A DNA stretch of 64,000 bases, from assembly GCA_019636095.1 (NCBI GenBank), contig JAHBYF010000003.1:1-64000 (forward strand), read 5' to 3'. The notes below the pieces were generated by a model. It saw only the letters and a list, made by a program, of their open reading frames with translations, did no database searches and was not told the DNA's origin. The position numbers and the translations under genes are program-made. This document shows positions 28,573 through 36,634 of this stretch, piece by piece (position 1 is the first letter of the stretch; every line of letters starts with the position of its first letter). The DNA comes from Hyphomonadaceae bacterium. GTDB taxonomy: Bacteria; Pseudomonadota; Alphaproteobacteria; Caulobacterales; Aquidulcibacteraceae.

Positions 28573-28896
28573 TCAAGGTTCGGGAACAGGCTCGTCACCG
28601 CCGGGCTCGATCTGGGGCGTCAAGCTCGCGTTGCAGGCCTCGACGTAGCCGTTGATCTGCCGTGTCAGCGGATGATCTTCGCGCTGCGGGCCCGGCAATC
28701 GCTCAAGCGCGGCGAAGTCACCCGGCTTCACTTCGGCTGCGATCCTGCCCCAGGTGCAGCCACACAATGCCGCCGAGGAGCCTTGCGCCTCACACGCCAT
28801 CATGAAGTTGCGTTCAACGTCCGGCGCGTAGGTTGCGGGCTGCGGGTTACAGGCGGCGAGCGCCAGTACCACCACCAAAAATCCGATCCGCATCAA
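28573..28896 (-). CDS. small cysteine-rich lipoprotein, copy B
   Basis: 107 residues. A type II signal ends LALAAC. The mature part has FMMAC...LCGCTWGRI...GYVEAC, matching copy A downstream, then a Pro/Glu-rich C-terminal tail (GGDEPVPEP). The two genes are tandem and 92 bp apart, so they probably arose by duplication and diverged. It is also 35 bp downstream of mcd's stop end region on the same strand, so read-through from... upstream genes is not excluded. Function unknown. Confidence 0.75.
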   Translation of the reverse strand: MMRIGFLVVVLALAACNPQPATYAPDVERNFMMACEAQGSSAALCGCTWGRIAAEVKPGDFAALERLPGPQREDHPLTRQINGYVEACNASLTPQIEPGGDEPVPEP

Positions 28897-28930
28897 GCAA
28901 ACTCCAAGTACCGCGTCGTCTCAGATAGAC

Positions 28931-30550
28931 CTAGTTCACGCCCTCTTCCAACAATCTTCGGCCAATGACCATGGCCTGGATCTCGCCGGCGCCTTCGAAA
29001 ATGTTGAGAATACGCGCGTCGGCAAGCACGCGGCTGATCGGGTATTCAACGGCAAAGCCGTTGCCGCCATGAATTTGCAAGGCGTTGTCGGCGGCGGCCC
29101 AAGCGACGCGCGCGCCGAGCAATTTCGCCATTCCCGCTTCCAGATCGCAGCGTTTGCCGCTGTCCTTGCGGCGCGCTGCGAAGTAGGTGATTTGGCGCGC
29201 CGCCATGAGTTCGGCGGCGATCATCACCAGCTTGTTCGACACACGCGGGAAGTGGAATATCTCCTGACCGAACTGCTTGCGGTCGATCGCGTATTTCAGC
29301 CCGAGTTCAAGCGCACTTTGCGCAACGCCAACGGCGCGCGCGGCGGTCTGAATGCGGGCGCTTTCGAACGTCGCCATCAATTGCTTGAAGCCTTGGCCTT
29401 CGACACCGCCAAGCAGATTGGCTGCCGGGACTTTGAAGCCGTCGAAGCCGAGTTCGTACTCCTTCATGCCGCGATAGCCGATGACTTCGATCTCACCGCC
29501 AGTCATGCCGGGTGTCGGGAACGGGTCAGCGTCGTCACCGCGCTGCTTTGGTGCGAGCAGCATGGAAAGGCCGTTGAAACCGCTCGTGTTTGGATCGGTG
29601 CGCACCAGCAGCGTCATGACATCAGCGCGCGCGGCGTGTGTGATCCAGGTTTTGTTGCCGGTGACGATGTAGGCGTCGCCCTCCTTCGCGGCGCGCGTGC
29701 GGAGCGAGCCCAGATCGCTGCCGGTGTTCGGTTCGGTGAACACCGCGGTCGGGAGAATTTCGGCGCTGGCGATCTTCGGCAACCATTCGGCCTTCTGCTC
29801 GTCTGTGCCGCCGATCAGGATCAGCTCCGCCGCGATCTCGCTGCGGGTGCCGAGAGAGCCTGTGCCGATCCAAGCGCGCGAAAGCTCTTCGGAGACGACG
29901 CACATCGCAGTCTTGCCGAGACCGGAGCCGCCATATTCTTCCGGGATGGTGAGGCCGAAGACGCCGAGCGCGCCCATCTCTTCGACGATGCTCATCGGAA
30001 TGAACTCGTCCTGGCAGTGCCAGTCATGCGCGTGCGGCACGATCTTATCGTCGGCGAACTTGCGGAACTGATCGCGGATCATTTCGAAGTCCGCATCCAA
30101 GTTCGTGTTCTCAAAAGTCGCGCGGCCTTGGGCGTCGTGCAGCAGCGCGGCGAGACGCGTCTTCTCAGCTTGTGTCACGCGCAACGGCACGGGCGGCGCA
30201 TCGATACCGAAATCCGCCGGGCGAATGGTTTCGACCTGCGTCATCGGCACGCCGCCGGCGAGCTGTGCGGCGTATTCGGCCACCAGCAGCTTTGCCAGCA
30301 ATTGTTCTGTTTCGCCGAACTTGCCGACCTCGCTCAGCGCCCGCGCCCAATCGGATACTTCGCGCAACGTTTCGGCGTAGGTCGCGACCCAGGCGAGCCC
30401 ATGAACGAGATGTTGCTCGCGATCGAGCGCGACGCGATCCAGCTTTCCATTCTTACTCACAAGCGGACGCACGGCGGCTTTTGCGGCGTCCGCGTAGGCG
30501 CTGGCGGCGCCAGCAGCGATTTCCAGTTGCGTTATCAGCTCAGCGCCCAT
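28931..30550 (-). CDS. mcd: (2S)-methylsuccinyl-CoA dehydrogenase-like acyl-CoA dehydrogenase
   Basis: 539 residues, long for an acyl-CoA dehydrogenase (about 380-400) because of an N-terminal helical extension of about 145 residues. The same length and arrangement are found in Mcd of the ethylmalonyl-CoA pathway, which oxidises methylsuccinyl-CoA to mesaconyl-CoA with FAD. Core motifs: FGLTIPEEYGGSGLGKTAMC, TEPNTGSDLGSLRTRA, KTWITHAARAD and the C-terminal LQIHGGNGFAVEYPISRVLADARI. The presence of ccr and ecm within 14 kb strongly supports Mcd. It diverges from the CPA2 antiporter gene. Confidence 0.88.
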   Translation of the reverse strand: MGAELITQLEIAAGAASAYADAAKAAVRPLVSKNGKLDRVALDREQHLVHGLAWVATYAETLREVSDWARALSEVGKFGETEQLLAKLLVAEYAAQLAGGVPMTQVETIRPADFGIDAPPVPLRVTQAEKTRLAALLHDAQGRATFENTNLDADFEMIRDQFRKFADDKIVPHAHDWHCQDEFIPMSIVEEMGALGVFGLTIPEEYGGSGLGKTAMCVVSEELSRAWIGTGSLGTRSEIAAELILIGGTDEQKAEWLPKIASAEILPTAVFTEPNTGSDLGSLRTRAAKEGDAYIVTGNKTWITHAARADVMTLLVRTDPNTSGFNGLSMLLAPKQRGDDADPFPTPGMTGGEIEVIGYRGMKEYELGFDGFKVPAANLLGGVEGQGFKQLMATFESARIQTAARAVGVAQSALELGLKYAIDRKQFGQEIFHFPRVSNKLVMIAAELMAARQITYFAARRKDSGKRCDLEAGMAKLLGARVAWAAADNALQIHGGNGFAVEYPISRVLADARILNIFEGAGEIQAMVIGRRLLEEGVN

Positions 30551-30653
30551 GCAATCCCTCGCGAGTCAGGCCAGTTAAACCGTCTTTCTCGCAGTTGCGA
30601 AAGAGGCGACGCCACGCCAACCGGCGCTGTGCCGCACCTTGGGAGCGAAACGA

Positions 30654-32387
30654 ATGGAGCACGCGAGCGGCGGAGGCGAAGTCCTGACGCAGGTGCTCGT
30701 ATTCTTGGGCGCCACCTGCGTGCTGATCCCGGCGCTGAAGAAGGCACGGATCAGCACGGTGATGGGCTTCTTGATCATCGGCGTCGCCATGGGCCCGCAT
30801 GTGCTGGGACGCCTGGCGCAGACTTGGCCTTGGCTAGCGGCGTTCGAGTTCGAGCAGAGCGAGCCGACACAATTGCTGGCGGAGCTTGGCGTCGTGTTCC
30901 TGCTGTTCGTGATTGGCCTCGAAGTTTCGCTTGAGCGGCTGTGGTCGCTCAGGCGCTACGTCTTTGGCTTGGGGTTCTTGCAAGTCGTTGTCTCAAGCGC
31001 GGCGATCGCGGCTGCTGCAAAGATGTTCGGCAACAGCTTCACCGTGTCGGCTGTCGTCGGGCTCGCCTTTGCGCTCTCCTCGACTGCGCTTGTGCTGCAG
31101 CTCTTGCGTGAACGCAGTCAGATTGCGACGCCAGTCGGCCGCGCGAGCTTTTCCATCCTGCTTATGCAGGACTTGGTGGTGGTGCCGATCCTGTTCCTGG
31201 TCGCCGCCTTAAGCCCAGGTGCTGGAGCGTTTGGCGATCAAGTGGCGGTGGCGTTGGCGACTTCGCTGTTCTCGCTAGCGGCGATCGTTGTGGTCGGACG
31301 CTTGTTGTTGCGGCCGCTATTTCGCTGGGTGGCCGCTGCCGACAGCCGCGAAATTTTCATCGCCGCCGCTCTTCTGGCGGCGATCGGGATGGCGGGCGCG
31401 GCGCAACTGGCCGGACTGTCAGCAGCGCTCGGCGCATTCCTCGCCGGGCTCTTGCTCGCTGAAACGGAATTTCGTCATCAGATCGAAGCGGACCTGGAGC
31501 CATTCAAGGATCTGCTGCTCGGCTTGTTCTTCGTCACCGTCGGGATGCAAATCGACATCTCGCTGCTGATGCAAAAGCCGGTGCTGATCTTGATCGGTGT
31601 TGGCGGACTTTTTCTTGTAAAGGGCGCGATCGTTGCGGGACTGGGGCGCATCTTTGGCTTGGCGTGGCGGCGTGCGCTGCAAATGGGGCTGTTGCTCGGG
31701 CAAGCGGGCGAATTCTCTTTCGTGGTGATCGCCGCGGCGCACGCTGGCGGCGCAATCCCGAACGATACCGCCGCCTACATGCTCATCGTAACAGCGCTGT
31801 CGATCTTCCTTACGCCCGTTGTAGCCGGTGCTGGCGCGCGTGTAGCAAACCGCCTTGCCGGCCCCGCCGAAGCGGGGCCGCCGCCGCCGGACGTGGCGAC
31901 CGAGAGCGGCCACGTGGTGATTGCCGGATTTGGCCGGGTCGGACAGACACTCGCCGACATTCTCGCCGCACAGGAAATTTCGCACTTCGCCATCGAGGGC
32001 GACGCAGCAGCCGTGGCCCAGTTGCGCGATCAAGGGCGGCCGGTTCACTTTGGCGATGCGAGCAACGCGAAAGTGCTGGAGAGCGTTGGCGCCGCCAATG
32101 CAGCGGCCATTGTCGTAACAATCAACGATCCCGAAGGCGTGGAGCGCATCGTCACCGAAGCGCGGCGCGCGTGGCCGCACATTCCGATCTACGCCCGCGC
32201 CCGCGACGGCGAGCACGCGCGCCGCCTCCATGCCGCAGGCGCCGCCTTGGCAAGCCCCGACTCGATCGAGACGGCGCTTCAGCTTGGCGAAGCGCTCCTC
32301 AATGGCGTCGGTGTTCCTGACGAAATATCGCGCCGGATCATCGCCGACCGCCGCGAAGAGGAGGTCGCGAAGGCGATCTATCGTTGA
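30654..32387 (+). CDS. CPA2 monovalent cation:proton antiporter with TrkA-N domain (KefB/KefC type)
   Basis: 577 residues from the ATG at 30654, preceded by GGGAG; a TTG five codons upstream is less likely. The membrane part (about 10-395) has 12-13 segments with VLIPALKKARISTVMGFLII, LFVIGLEVSLERLW, FALSSTALVLQLL and LLLGQAGEFSFVVIAAA. A cytosolic RCK/TrkA-N nucleotide-binding domain follows (GHVVIAGFGRVGQTLADILA). It probably exchanges K+ or Na+ for H+, gated by NAD(H) or a related ligand. It is divergent from mcd; no ancillary KefF/G protein is adjacent. Confidence 0.9.
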   Translation: MEHASGGGEVLTQVLVFLGATCVLIPALKKARISTVMGFLIIGVAMGPHVLGRLAQTWPWLAAFEFEQSEPTQLLAELGVVFLLFVIGLEVSLERLWSLRRYVFGLGFLQVVVSSAAIAAAAKMFGNSFTVSAVVGLAFALSSTALVLQLLRERSQIATPVGRASFSILLMQDLVVVPILFLVAALSPGAGAFGDQVAVALATSLFSLAAIVVVGRLLLRPLFRWVAAADSREIFIAAALLAAIGMAGAAQLAGLSAALGAFLAGLLLAETEFRHQIEADLEPFKDLLLGLFFVTVGMQIDISLLMQKPVLILIGVGGLFLVKGAIVAGLGRIFGLAWRRALQMGLLLGQAGEFSFVVIAAAHAGGAIPNDTAAYMLIVTALSIFLTPVVAGAGARVANRLAGPAEAGPPPPDVATESGHVVIAGFGRVGQTLADILAAQEISHFAIEGDAAAVAQLRDQGRPVHFGDASNAKVLESVGAANAAAIVVTINDPEGVERIVTEARRAWPHIPIYARARDGEHARRLHAAGAALASPDSIETALQLGEALLNGVGVPDEISRRIIADRREEEVAKAIYR

Positions 32388-32440
32388 CGCTCGAGCGACG
32401 CCTTGTTGCCGCCACGGCCGGAGCCGATAGAAAGTCCGCC

Positions 32441-32881
32441 ATGATCATGCTTCGCGCGCCACACGTACTGATTGCCGCAATGGGTTTGGCGCTCCTTGCC
32501 TGCTCACCACCGCAGGCGCCAACCGAAGCCCCGGCCACCACCGCGGAAACAAGCGCAGCGCCGAACGTCGTCATCGAGACGCCGGCCTCCGGCGCGCGGG
32601 TAACGAGCCCGCTGGTTGTGGAAGGCACAGCGACCGGCGATTGGTATTTTGAAGCACAATTTCCGGCAAAACTGGTCGGCGCCGATGGCGCAGTGATCGC
32701 TGAAGCGCCAGCGATGGCGCAAAGCGATTGGATGACGGAAGCGCCGGTCCAATACCGCGCCACGTTCACCTTCGCCGTGACAGAGGAAACGCCAGCGACG
32801 CTGGTGCTGGAAGAAGACATGCCCGCTGACAACGCCGCGCCGCGTGAGGTGACTATTCCGGTCGTGCTGGTTCCGCGCTAA
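32441..32881 (+). CDS. lipoprotein with Gmad2 immunoglobulin-like domain
   Basis: 146 residues from the ATG at 32441, which gives a type II signal (MGLALLAC lipobox). After a Thr/Ala-rich linker the domain NVVIETPASGARVTSPLVVEG...TGDWYFEAQFPAKL...MTEAPVQYRATFTF matches the Gmad2 (bacterial sporulation/germination-like) beta-sandwich, which occurs in many envelope proteins of non-spore-formers too. Probably an outer- or inner-membrane anchored periplasmic protein. It follows the antiporter by 53 bp and overlaps the convergent Rieske gene by 4 bp. Confidence 0.8.
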   Translation: MIMLRAPHVLIAAMGLALLACSPPQAPTEAPATTAETSAAPNVVIETPASGARVTSPLVVEGTATGDWYFEAQFPAKLVGADGAVIAEAPAMAQSDWMTEAPVQYRATFTFAVTEETPATLVLEEDMPADNAAPREVTIPVVLVPR

Positions 32882-33936
32882 CTCATCCAGCGCAGTGTCG
32901 TCGGCTCGATTGGATTGACGAAGGCGCGCTTTTCTTCGCGGCTCTTGGTCCATTCTCGCTTGAGTTTGAGATACCACTTCGCCTGCACGTCGATGTCGTC
33001 GATCCAAAGCATGCCGGGCGCGTAGCGCAGACCTGTATTCTGCAAATCCACCATGCGGCCGTCCTGGTCGAGGAATTCGCGGCCAGCCGGCACAAGGATC
33101 GGTTTCATCACATCCAAGAGCGGCGCGTTTTTCCAATACGTCACTTGGGTGATGCGCGTGGAATTTTCGTTTTCGGGGGTGAGGCAGGTCAGCGTGAAGA
33201 GGCGCGCTTTTTCGTTCTCGACCACCTCCCAGCGGAAACCTGGCAGCATGAACGAAATTTCCGTGGTGACGCCGCCGCCGAAGAGCATGCGATAGGCTAG
33301 CGAATTGCCGCTCGGCGCATGACGTTCGATGGCCCAGCCGCGCTCGCGCGGGACGAAGAGTTTTTGCTTGAGCTTTCTTCCCGAACTCGGCGGACGCCAC
33401 CACCATTGGTTATGGACATATGGCACATGCGCCGGGTCCATGAGACCGACGACGGCATTGTCCATGTTGGCGGCGAAGATGCGATGGATCACGAATTTGG
33501 GTGCGCGAAAATCGCCGAGATCAAACTGAGGCGCCGGCGGCGGATCTTCAGTCGAGCGCGGATCGGATGAAACGAAGGCAAAGACGATGCCGTTGGCTTC
33601 ATGCGTCGGGAAGCGGCGCACGCGGATGCGATCGACCGGGTAAGCTTGCCCCTCGACGAGACTTGGGATCAGTTTGCAGGCGCCGTCCTGCGTTCCATAG
33701 CGCCAGCCATGATACGGACACTCGACAGTCTGTACGCCGTTCTCCGCGACGATGCGGCCGGCCGACAGCGGAACGGCGCGGTGCGGGCAGATATCGCGCA
33801 ACGCGAAGGCCTTACCCTCCTCGTCGCGTCCAAGCAGCACCGGCTCGCCGAGAATCTCGCGGCGAAACATCTGCCCGCGCTTCAGCTCACGCGAAGTCGC
33901 GGCGAAGTACCAAAGGTCCCGAAGCAGGTCACTCAT
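32878..33936 (-). CDS. Rieske non-heme iron oxygenase, alpha-subunit type
   Basis: 352 residues. The N-terminal Rieske [2Fe-2S] domain has CPHRAVPL and CPYHGWRYG (about residues 50-77). The catalytic domain has NMDNAVVGLMDPAHVPYVH, with the Asn/Asp/His/His set for mononuclear iron. The size and spacing resemble vanillate O-demethylase-type and related single-component oxygenase subunits. It would need a ferredoxin/reductase partner, which is not adjacent. Substrate is unknown; neighbours give no pathway clue. Start at the MSDLLRDLWYFAATSREL N-terminus is typical. Confidence 0.9.
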   Translation of the reverse strand: MSDLLRDLWYFAATSRELKRGQMFRREILGEPVLLGRDEEGKAFALRDICPHRAVPLSAGRIVAENGVQTVECPYHGWRYGTQDGACKLIPSLVEGQAYPVDRIRVRRFPTHEANGIVFAFVSSDPRSTEDPPPAPQFDLGDFRAPKFVIHRIFAANMDNAVVGLMDPAHVPYVHNQWWWRPPSSGRKLKQKLFVPRERGWAIERHAPSGNSLAYRMLFGGGVTTEISFMLPGFRWEVVENEKARLFTLTCLTPENENSTRITQVTYWKNAPLLDVMKPILVPAGREFLDQDGRMVDLQNTGLRYAPGMLWIDDIDVQAKWYLKLKREWTKSREEKRAFVNPIEPTTLRWMS

Positions 33937-34013
33937 TGCGATGCGGGATACAGGATCATGGGCGCTGCGACAAAGCCTAGCGGCTCCGATGCGACAATCC
34001 TGCGCTCACCGGC

Positions 34014-34466
34014 TCATTGGGCGTGTATCGTAACCCGGAAGGTTTGGCTCGCGGGCTCATTGGTTTCCCAAGGGCGGCGCTGCTCCATGACAATCTCACC
34101 CGTGCCGGCGGCGGTCGCTGAGAACATGGTGACCTCCCAGTGATTGCCGCCGGTGAAGCCAGGCTGGCTTTGGTCCCGCGTGGTGTTGCCCGTCGCTTCT
34201 CCGGAGCGTGCGATGAACGCGGGCACTTGCGCAGGCGCCCACACATAACCAGCCGTCGGCACGCCGACGAGTTCGATGGCGAAGCGCTGATTGACGGCGA
34301 CGTTCACGGTCTGCCCGTCCTGCTCCTGAGTGATACGGATGGTGACATCGTCCGGCGTCGGCGCCGCCACCGCATTGCTGGCCACGGTCGTCTCCTGCTT
34401 AGTTTCCTGTCCAGCCGTGCACGCGGCAAGCGCGATTGCTGCTACGAATAAGACTGGCCGGATCAT
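34014..34466 (-). CDS. chagasin-family (I42) cysteine peptidase inhibitor, lipoprotein
   Basis: 150 residues with a type II signal (VAAIALAAC). The mature domain has the three chagasin loops in degenerate form: VPTAGYVWAP (for NPTTGYxW), GGNHWEV (for the GxGG loop) and EQRRPWE (RPW loop), supporting a chagasin-like Ig fold that inhibits papain-type cysteine peptidases. Its start overlaps the stop of the upstream M20 peptidase gene (ATGA, 4 bp), so the two are translationally coupled. The anchored position suggests protection of the envelope against host or own peptidases (inference). Confidence 0.85.
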   Translation of the reverse strand: MIRPVLFVAAIALAACTAGQETKQETTVASNAVAAPTPDDVTIRITQEQDGQTVNVAVNQRFAIELVGVPTAGYVWAPAQVPAFIARSGEATGNTTRDQSQPGFTGGNHWEVTMFSATAAGTGEIVMEQRRPWETNEPASQTFRVTIHAQ

Positions 34467-35941
34467 TGCATCGCTCCTGCTTCCATCAGTCCGATATAGA
34501 ACCGGACGGTGCGCTCAATGTTTTCGAGACTGACATGCTCGTTCGTGCCATGGATGCCGGTGAGGTCTTCCGCGGAGAACATCATCGGCTGGAAGCGATA
34601 AACGTTCTCGGCCACCGCTGAATAGTGGCGCGAATCCGTCCCTGCCAGCACCAGACCAGGTGCGACCGGCACATCGGGCAAGACGCTGCGCGAAAGTGCT
34701 GCGAGCAGCGCGTAGCTGGTGCTGGTGGTGCTCGAAGTCGTGGTGGCGTCGCGGGGCGGTTCGGCCCAATCGACGTCGACGCCGTCCATGTCGGCAACTT
34801 CAGCACGGGCGCGTTCGAGAATGTCGGCGGCGGTGTCGCGCGGGTGGAAACGATAATTGATCATCGCCGTCGCCTCGGCCGGCAGTACGTTCGGGCGGAT
34901 GCCGCCATTGATCATCGTGGGGGCCACAGTCGTGCCCATCAGCGCGCGAGCGGTGCGATCCTGCGCCATGCGCTGACGCAGCAGCGGGCCAAATAGCCAC
35001 TCATTCGCGACCGCCATTCGATTGGTCAGCGAAATCTCCGGCGCGAGTGCACGCATCATGTCGATGGCAGGCCCGCCTTCGAGGCGTTGCTCGATCGGCA
35101 TGTCGTGAATGCGCACGACCGCTTCGGACACCAGCGAAACCGCCGTTTCCGGCGGCGGCATTGATGAATGGCCGGGCACGCCGGTGGCATGAACGCGCAA
35201 CGTGCCAAAGCCGCGTTCGGAAATGCCGATCATCGAGGCTGGCCCGCCTGTCAGCGGATGATTGGTGATCGCGGCCATGCCTTCGTCGAGCGCAAACCAG
35301 GCGCGGACACCGCGTTGCTGCAACAAGGCCGCGGCGGCGACAGCGCCATGTTCGCCACCGATCTCTTCGTCGTGACCGAAAGCGAAAATGATCGTGCGCG
35401 CGGGCCTCTTGCCCTGCCGCGCCAGATACTCGGCTGCTTCCAGCAGCATGACGAGGGAGCCCTTATCGTCGATCGAGCCACGTCCCCAAACGGCGTCGTC
35501 GCGCAGCTCGCCGGCAAAGGGATCAACCGTCCACGCCTGACGCGTATCATCCGGCACGGGCACGACATCTTGGTGCGCCAGAAGCAGTAGCGGCGGCTGC
35601 GCCGGATCGCTGCCTTCCCAGGTGTAGATTACGGTGAGGTCGTTGACGGTTTCGCGGCGCGCAGCGGCGTTGAAAGCCGGATAGGTCGCGATCATCCAGG
35701 CTTGCAGATCAGTGAAGGGCTTGCGGTCTTCATCCGGCGAAACAAGCGAGACGGTGCGAAAGCGGACAGCCTCGCGCAAATGCGATGCGGCTGAGGCGAC
35801 ATCGATTGTGTAGCTTGAGGTATCGGGCACGCTCACGTCAGCCGGGGGCGGCGGCGCCGTGAACGACATCGTGCGATAGCCGACGAACCCCGCCAACGCG
35901 AGGAGCAACAAGGCCACTCCGCCAAGTATTAGCCGCACCAT
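34463..35941 (-). CDS. membrane-anchored M20 family metallopeptidase (CPS1-like carboxypeptidase)
   Basis: 492 residues. An N-terminal hydrophobic segment (about 4-22) anchors or exports it. M20 motifs: LLLAHQDVVPVPDDTRQAW (His, Asp), WGRGSIDDKGSLVMLLEAAE (catalytic Asp), FGHDEEIGGEHGA (Glu pair) and the C-terminal IHGTNEHVS His. The size (about 490) and DDK form match the carboxypeptidase S-like subgroup rather than DapE. It likely hydrolyses peptides or N-acyl-amino acids in the periplasm. It is followed without a gap by the chagasin-like gene. Regions 35942-36102 (161 bp) show nothing recognisable. Confidence 0.9.
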   Translation of the reverse strand: MVRLILGGVALLLLALAGFVGYRTMSFTAPPPPADVSVPDTSSYTIDVASAASHLREAVRFRTVSLVSPDEDRKPFTDLQAWMIATYPAFNAAARRETVNDLTVIYTWEGSDPAQPPLLLLAHQDVVPVPDDTRQAWTVDPFAGELRDDAVWGRGSIDDKGSLVMLLEAAEYLARQGKRPARTIIFAFGHDEEIGGEHGAVAAAALLQQRGVRAWFALDEGMAAITNHPLTGGPASMIGISERGFGTLRVHATGVPGHSSMPPPETAVSLVSEAVVRIHDMPIEQRLEGGPAIDMMRALAPEISLTNRMAVANEWLFGPLLRQRMAQDRTARALMGTTVAPTMINGGIRPNVLPAEATAMINYRFHPRDTAADILERARAEVADMDGVDVDWAEPPRDATTTSSTTSTSYALLAALSRSVLPDVPVAPGLVLAGTDSRHYSAVAENVYRFQPMMFSAEDLTGIHGTNEHVSLENIERTVRFYIGLMEAGAMQ

Positions 35942-36102
35942 GCCGTTTCCCCTTAAGGCGCTTCCCCGGCGCTTGCCGAATTGGAGCGCCGCACGGGCAT
36001 CAGGTCAATTGCGAACAGCCGCCCGACGGCGAAGATTGTGCGCGAGGCGCCGACGCGACACCTCTACGGACTTCCGCCACGACGTGCGCCCCGATCAGGG
36101 AA

Positions 36103-36633
36103 TCATGCGCCAAGCATTTTCTCAAGCGTTTGGCCAAGCTGTGCCGACCTGACTTCCACGGCGCCCCGTTGCTTCAATACGCTCAGCCGTATCCTCTTTT
36201 GGCCCGTCGGCAGCGACCTAGCGCCTAATAGAAAGAATGACCACTGGTCCAGACGACGGTGGTCCGCCAGCACTCGATCGGTGACGCCATGCCACGCAAA
36301 GACATAGATGTGCGCGTGACGTCCAGGTTGCTCTGTGAACGCACCTCCCGCCCAGAAACCGCGCTTCTCTGCAATACTGAATTCCGGCGAACGAACCTTG
36401 CCGCTTTCGTTCCAGCTCTGCGCGGCTGTAGATTGTTTCAGTTCGAGACGTTCGCCGGTCGTGCGCTCAAAGTCCCACGAACCCCAATCGTCGCCGCAGT
36501 GTGCCCATCCAAACGGCGCAAGCAGTGGCGAAACCAGTTCTTCAACGAAAGCGCCGCGAAACGAGTTTTGTATGAGCGGGCGATCGAACAGACGTCGCGC
36601 CAACCGCGTCGCGATGTCGTTCTCGTTCGTCAT
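36103..36633 (-). CDS. hypothetical protein with PD-(D/E)XK-like core
   Basis: 176 residues, Trp-rich and soluble. I recognise no named family, but the segment with Glu31/Glu32 in FVEELV, then Asp54, then Glu64-Leu-Lys66 (in ERLELKQS) has the alpha-helix/D/ExK order of PD-(D/E)XK nuclease-fold proteins. This is pattern-based inference. Its ATG is one nucleotide after the ccr stop (TAG, one base, ATG), so it is surely translated from the ccr transcript. A nuclease-like gene coupled to a central-carbon enzyme is unexpected. Confidence 0.65.
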   Translation of the reverse strand: MTNENDIATRLARRLFDRPLIQNSFRGAFVEELVSPLLAPFGWAHCGDDWGSWDFERTTGERLELKQSTAAQSWNESGKVRSPEFSIAEKRGFWAGGAFTEQPGRHAHIYVFAWHGVTDRVLADHRRLDQWSFFLLGARSLPTGQKRIRLSVLKQRGAVEVRSAQLGQTLEKMLGA

Positions 36634-36634
36634 G

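Noticed and set aside
29069-30653. Long plus-strand open frame across mcd
   Set aside because: It is antisense to mcd, His/Arg-rich and without recognisable domains, typical of a shadow frame in GC-rich DNA.
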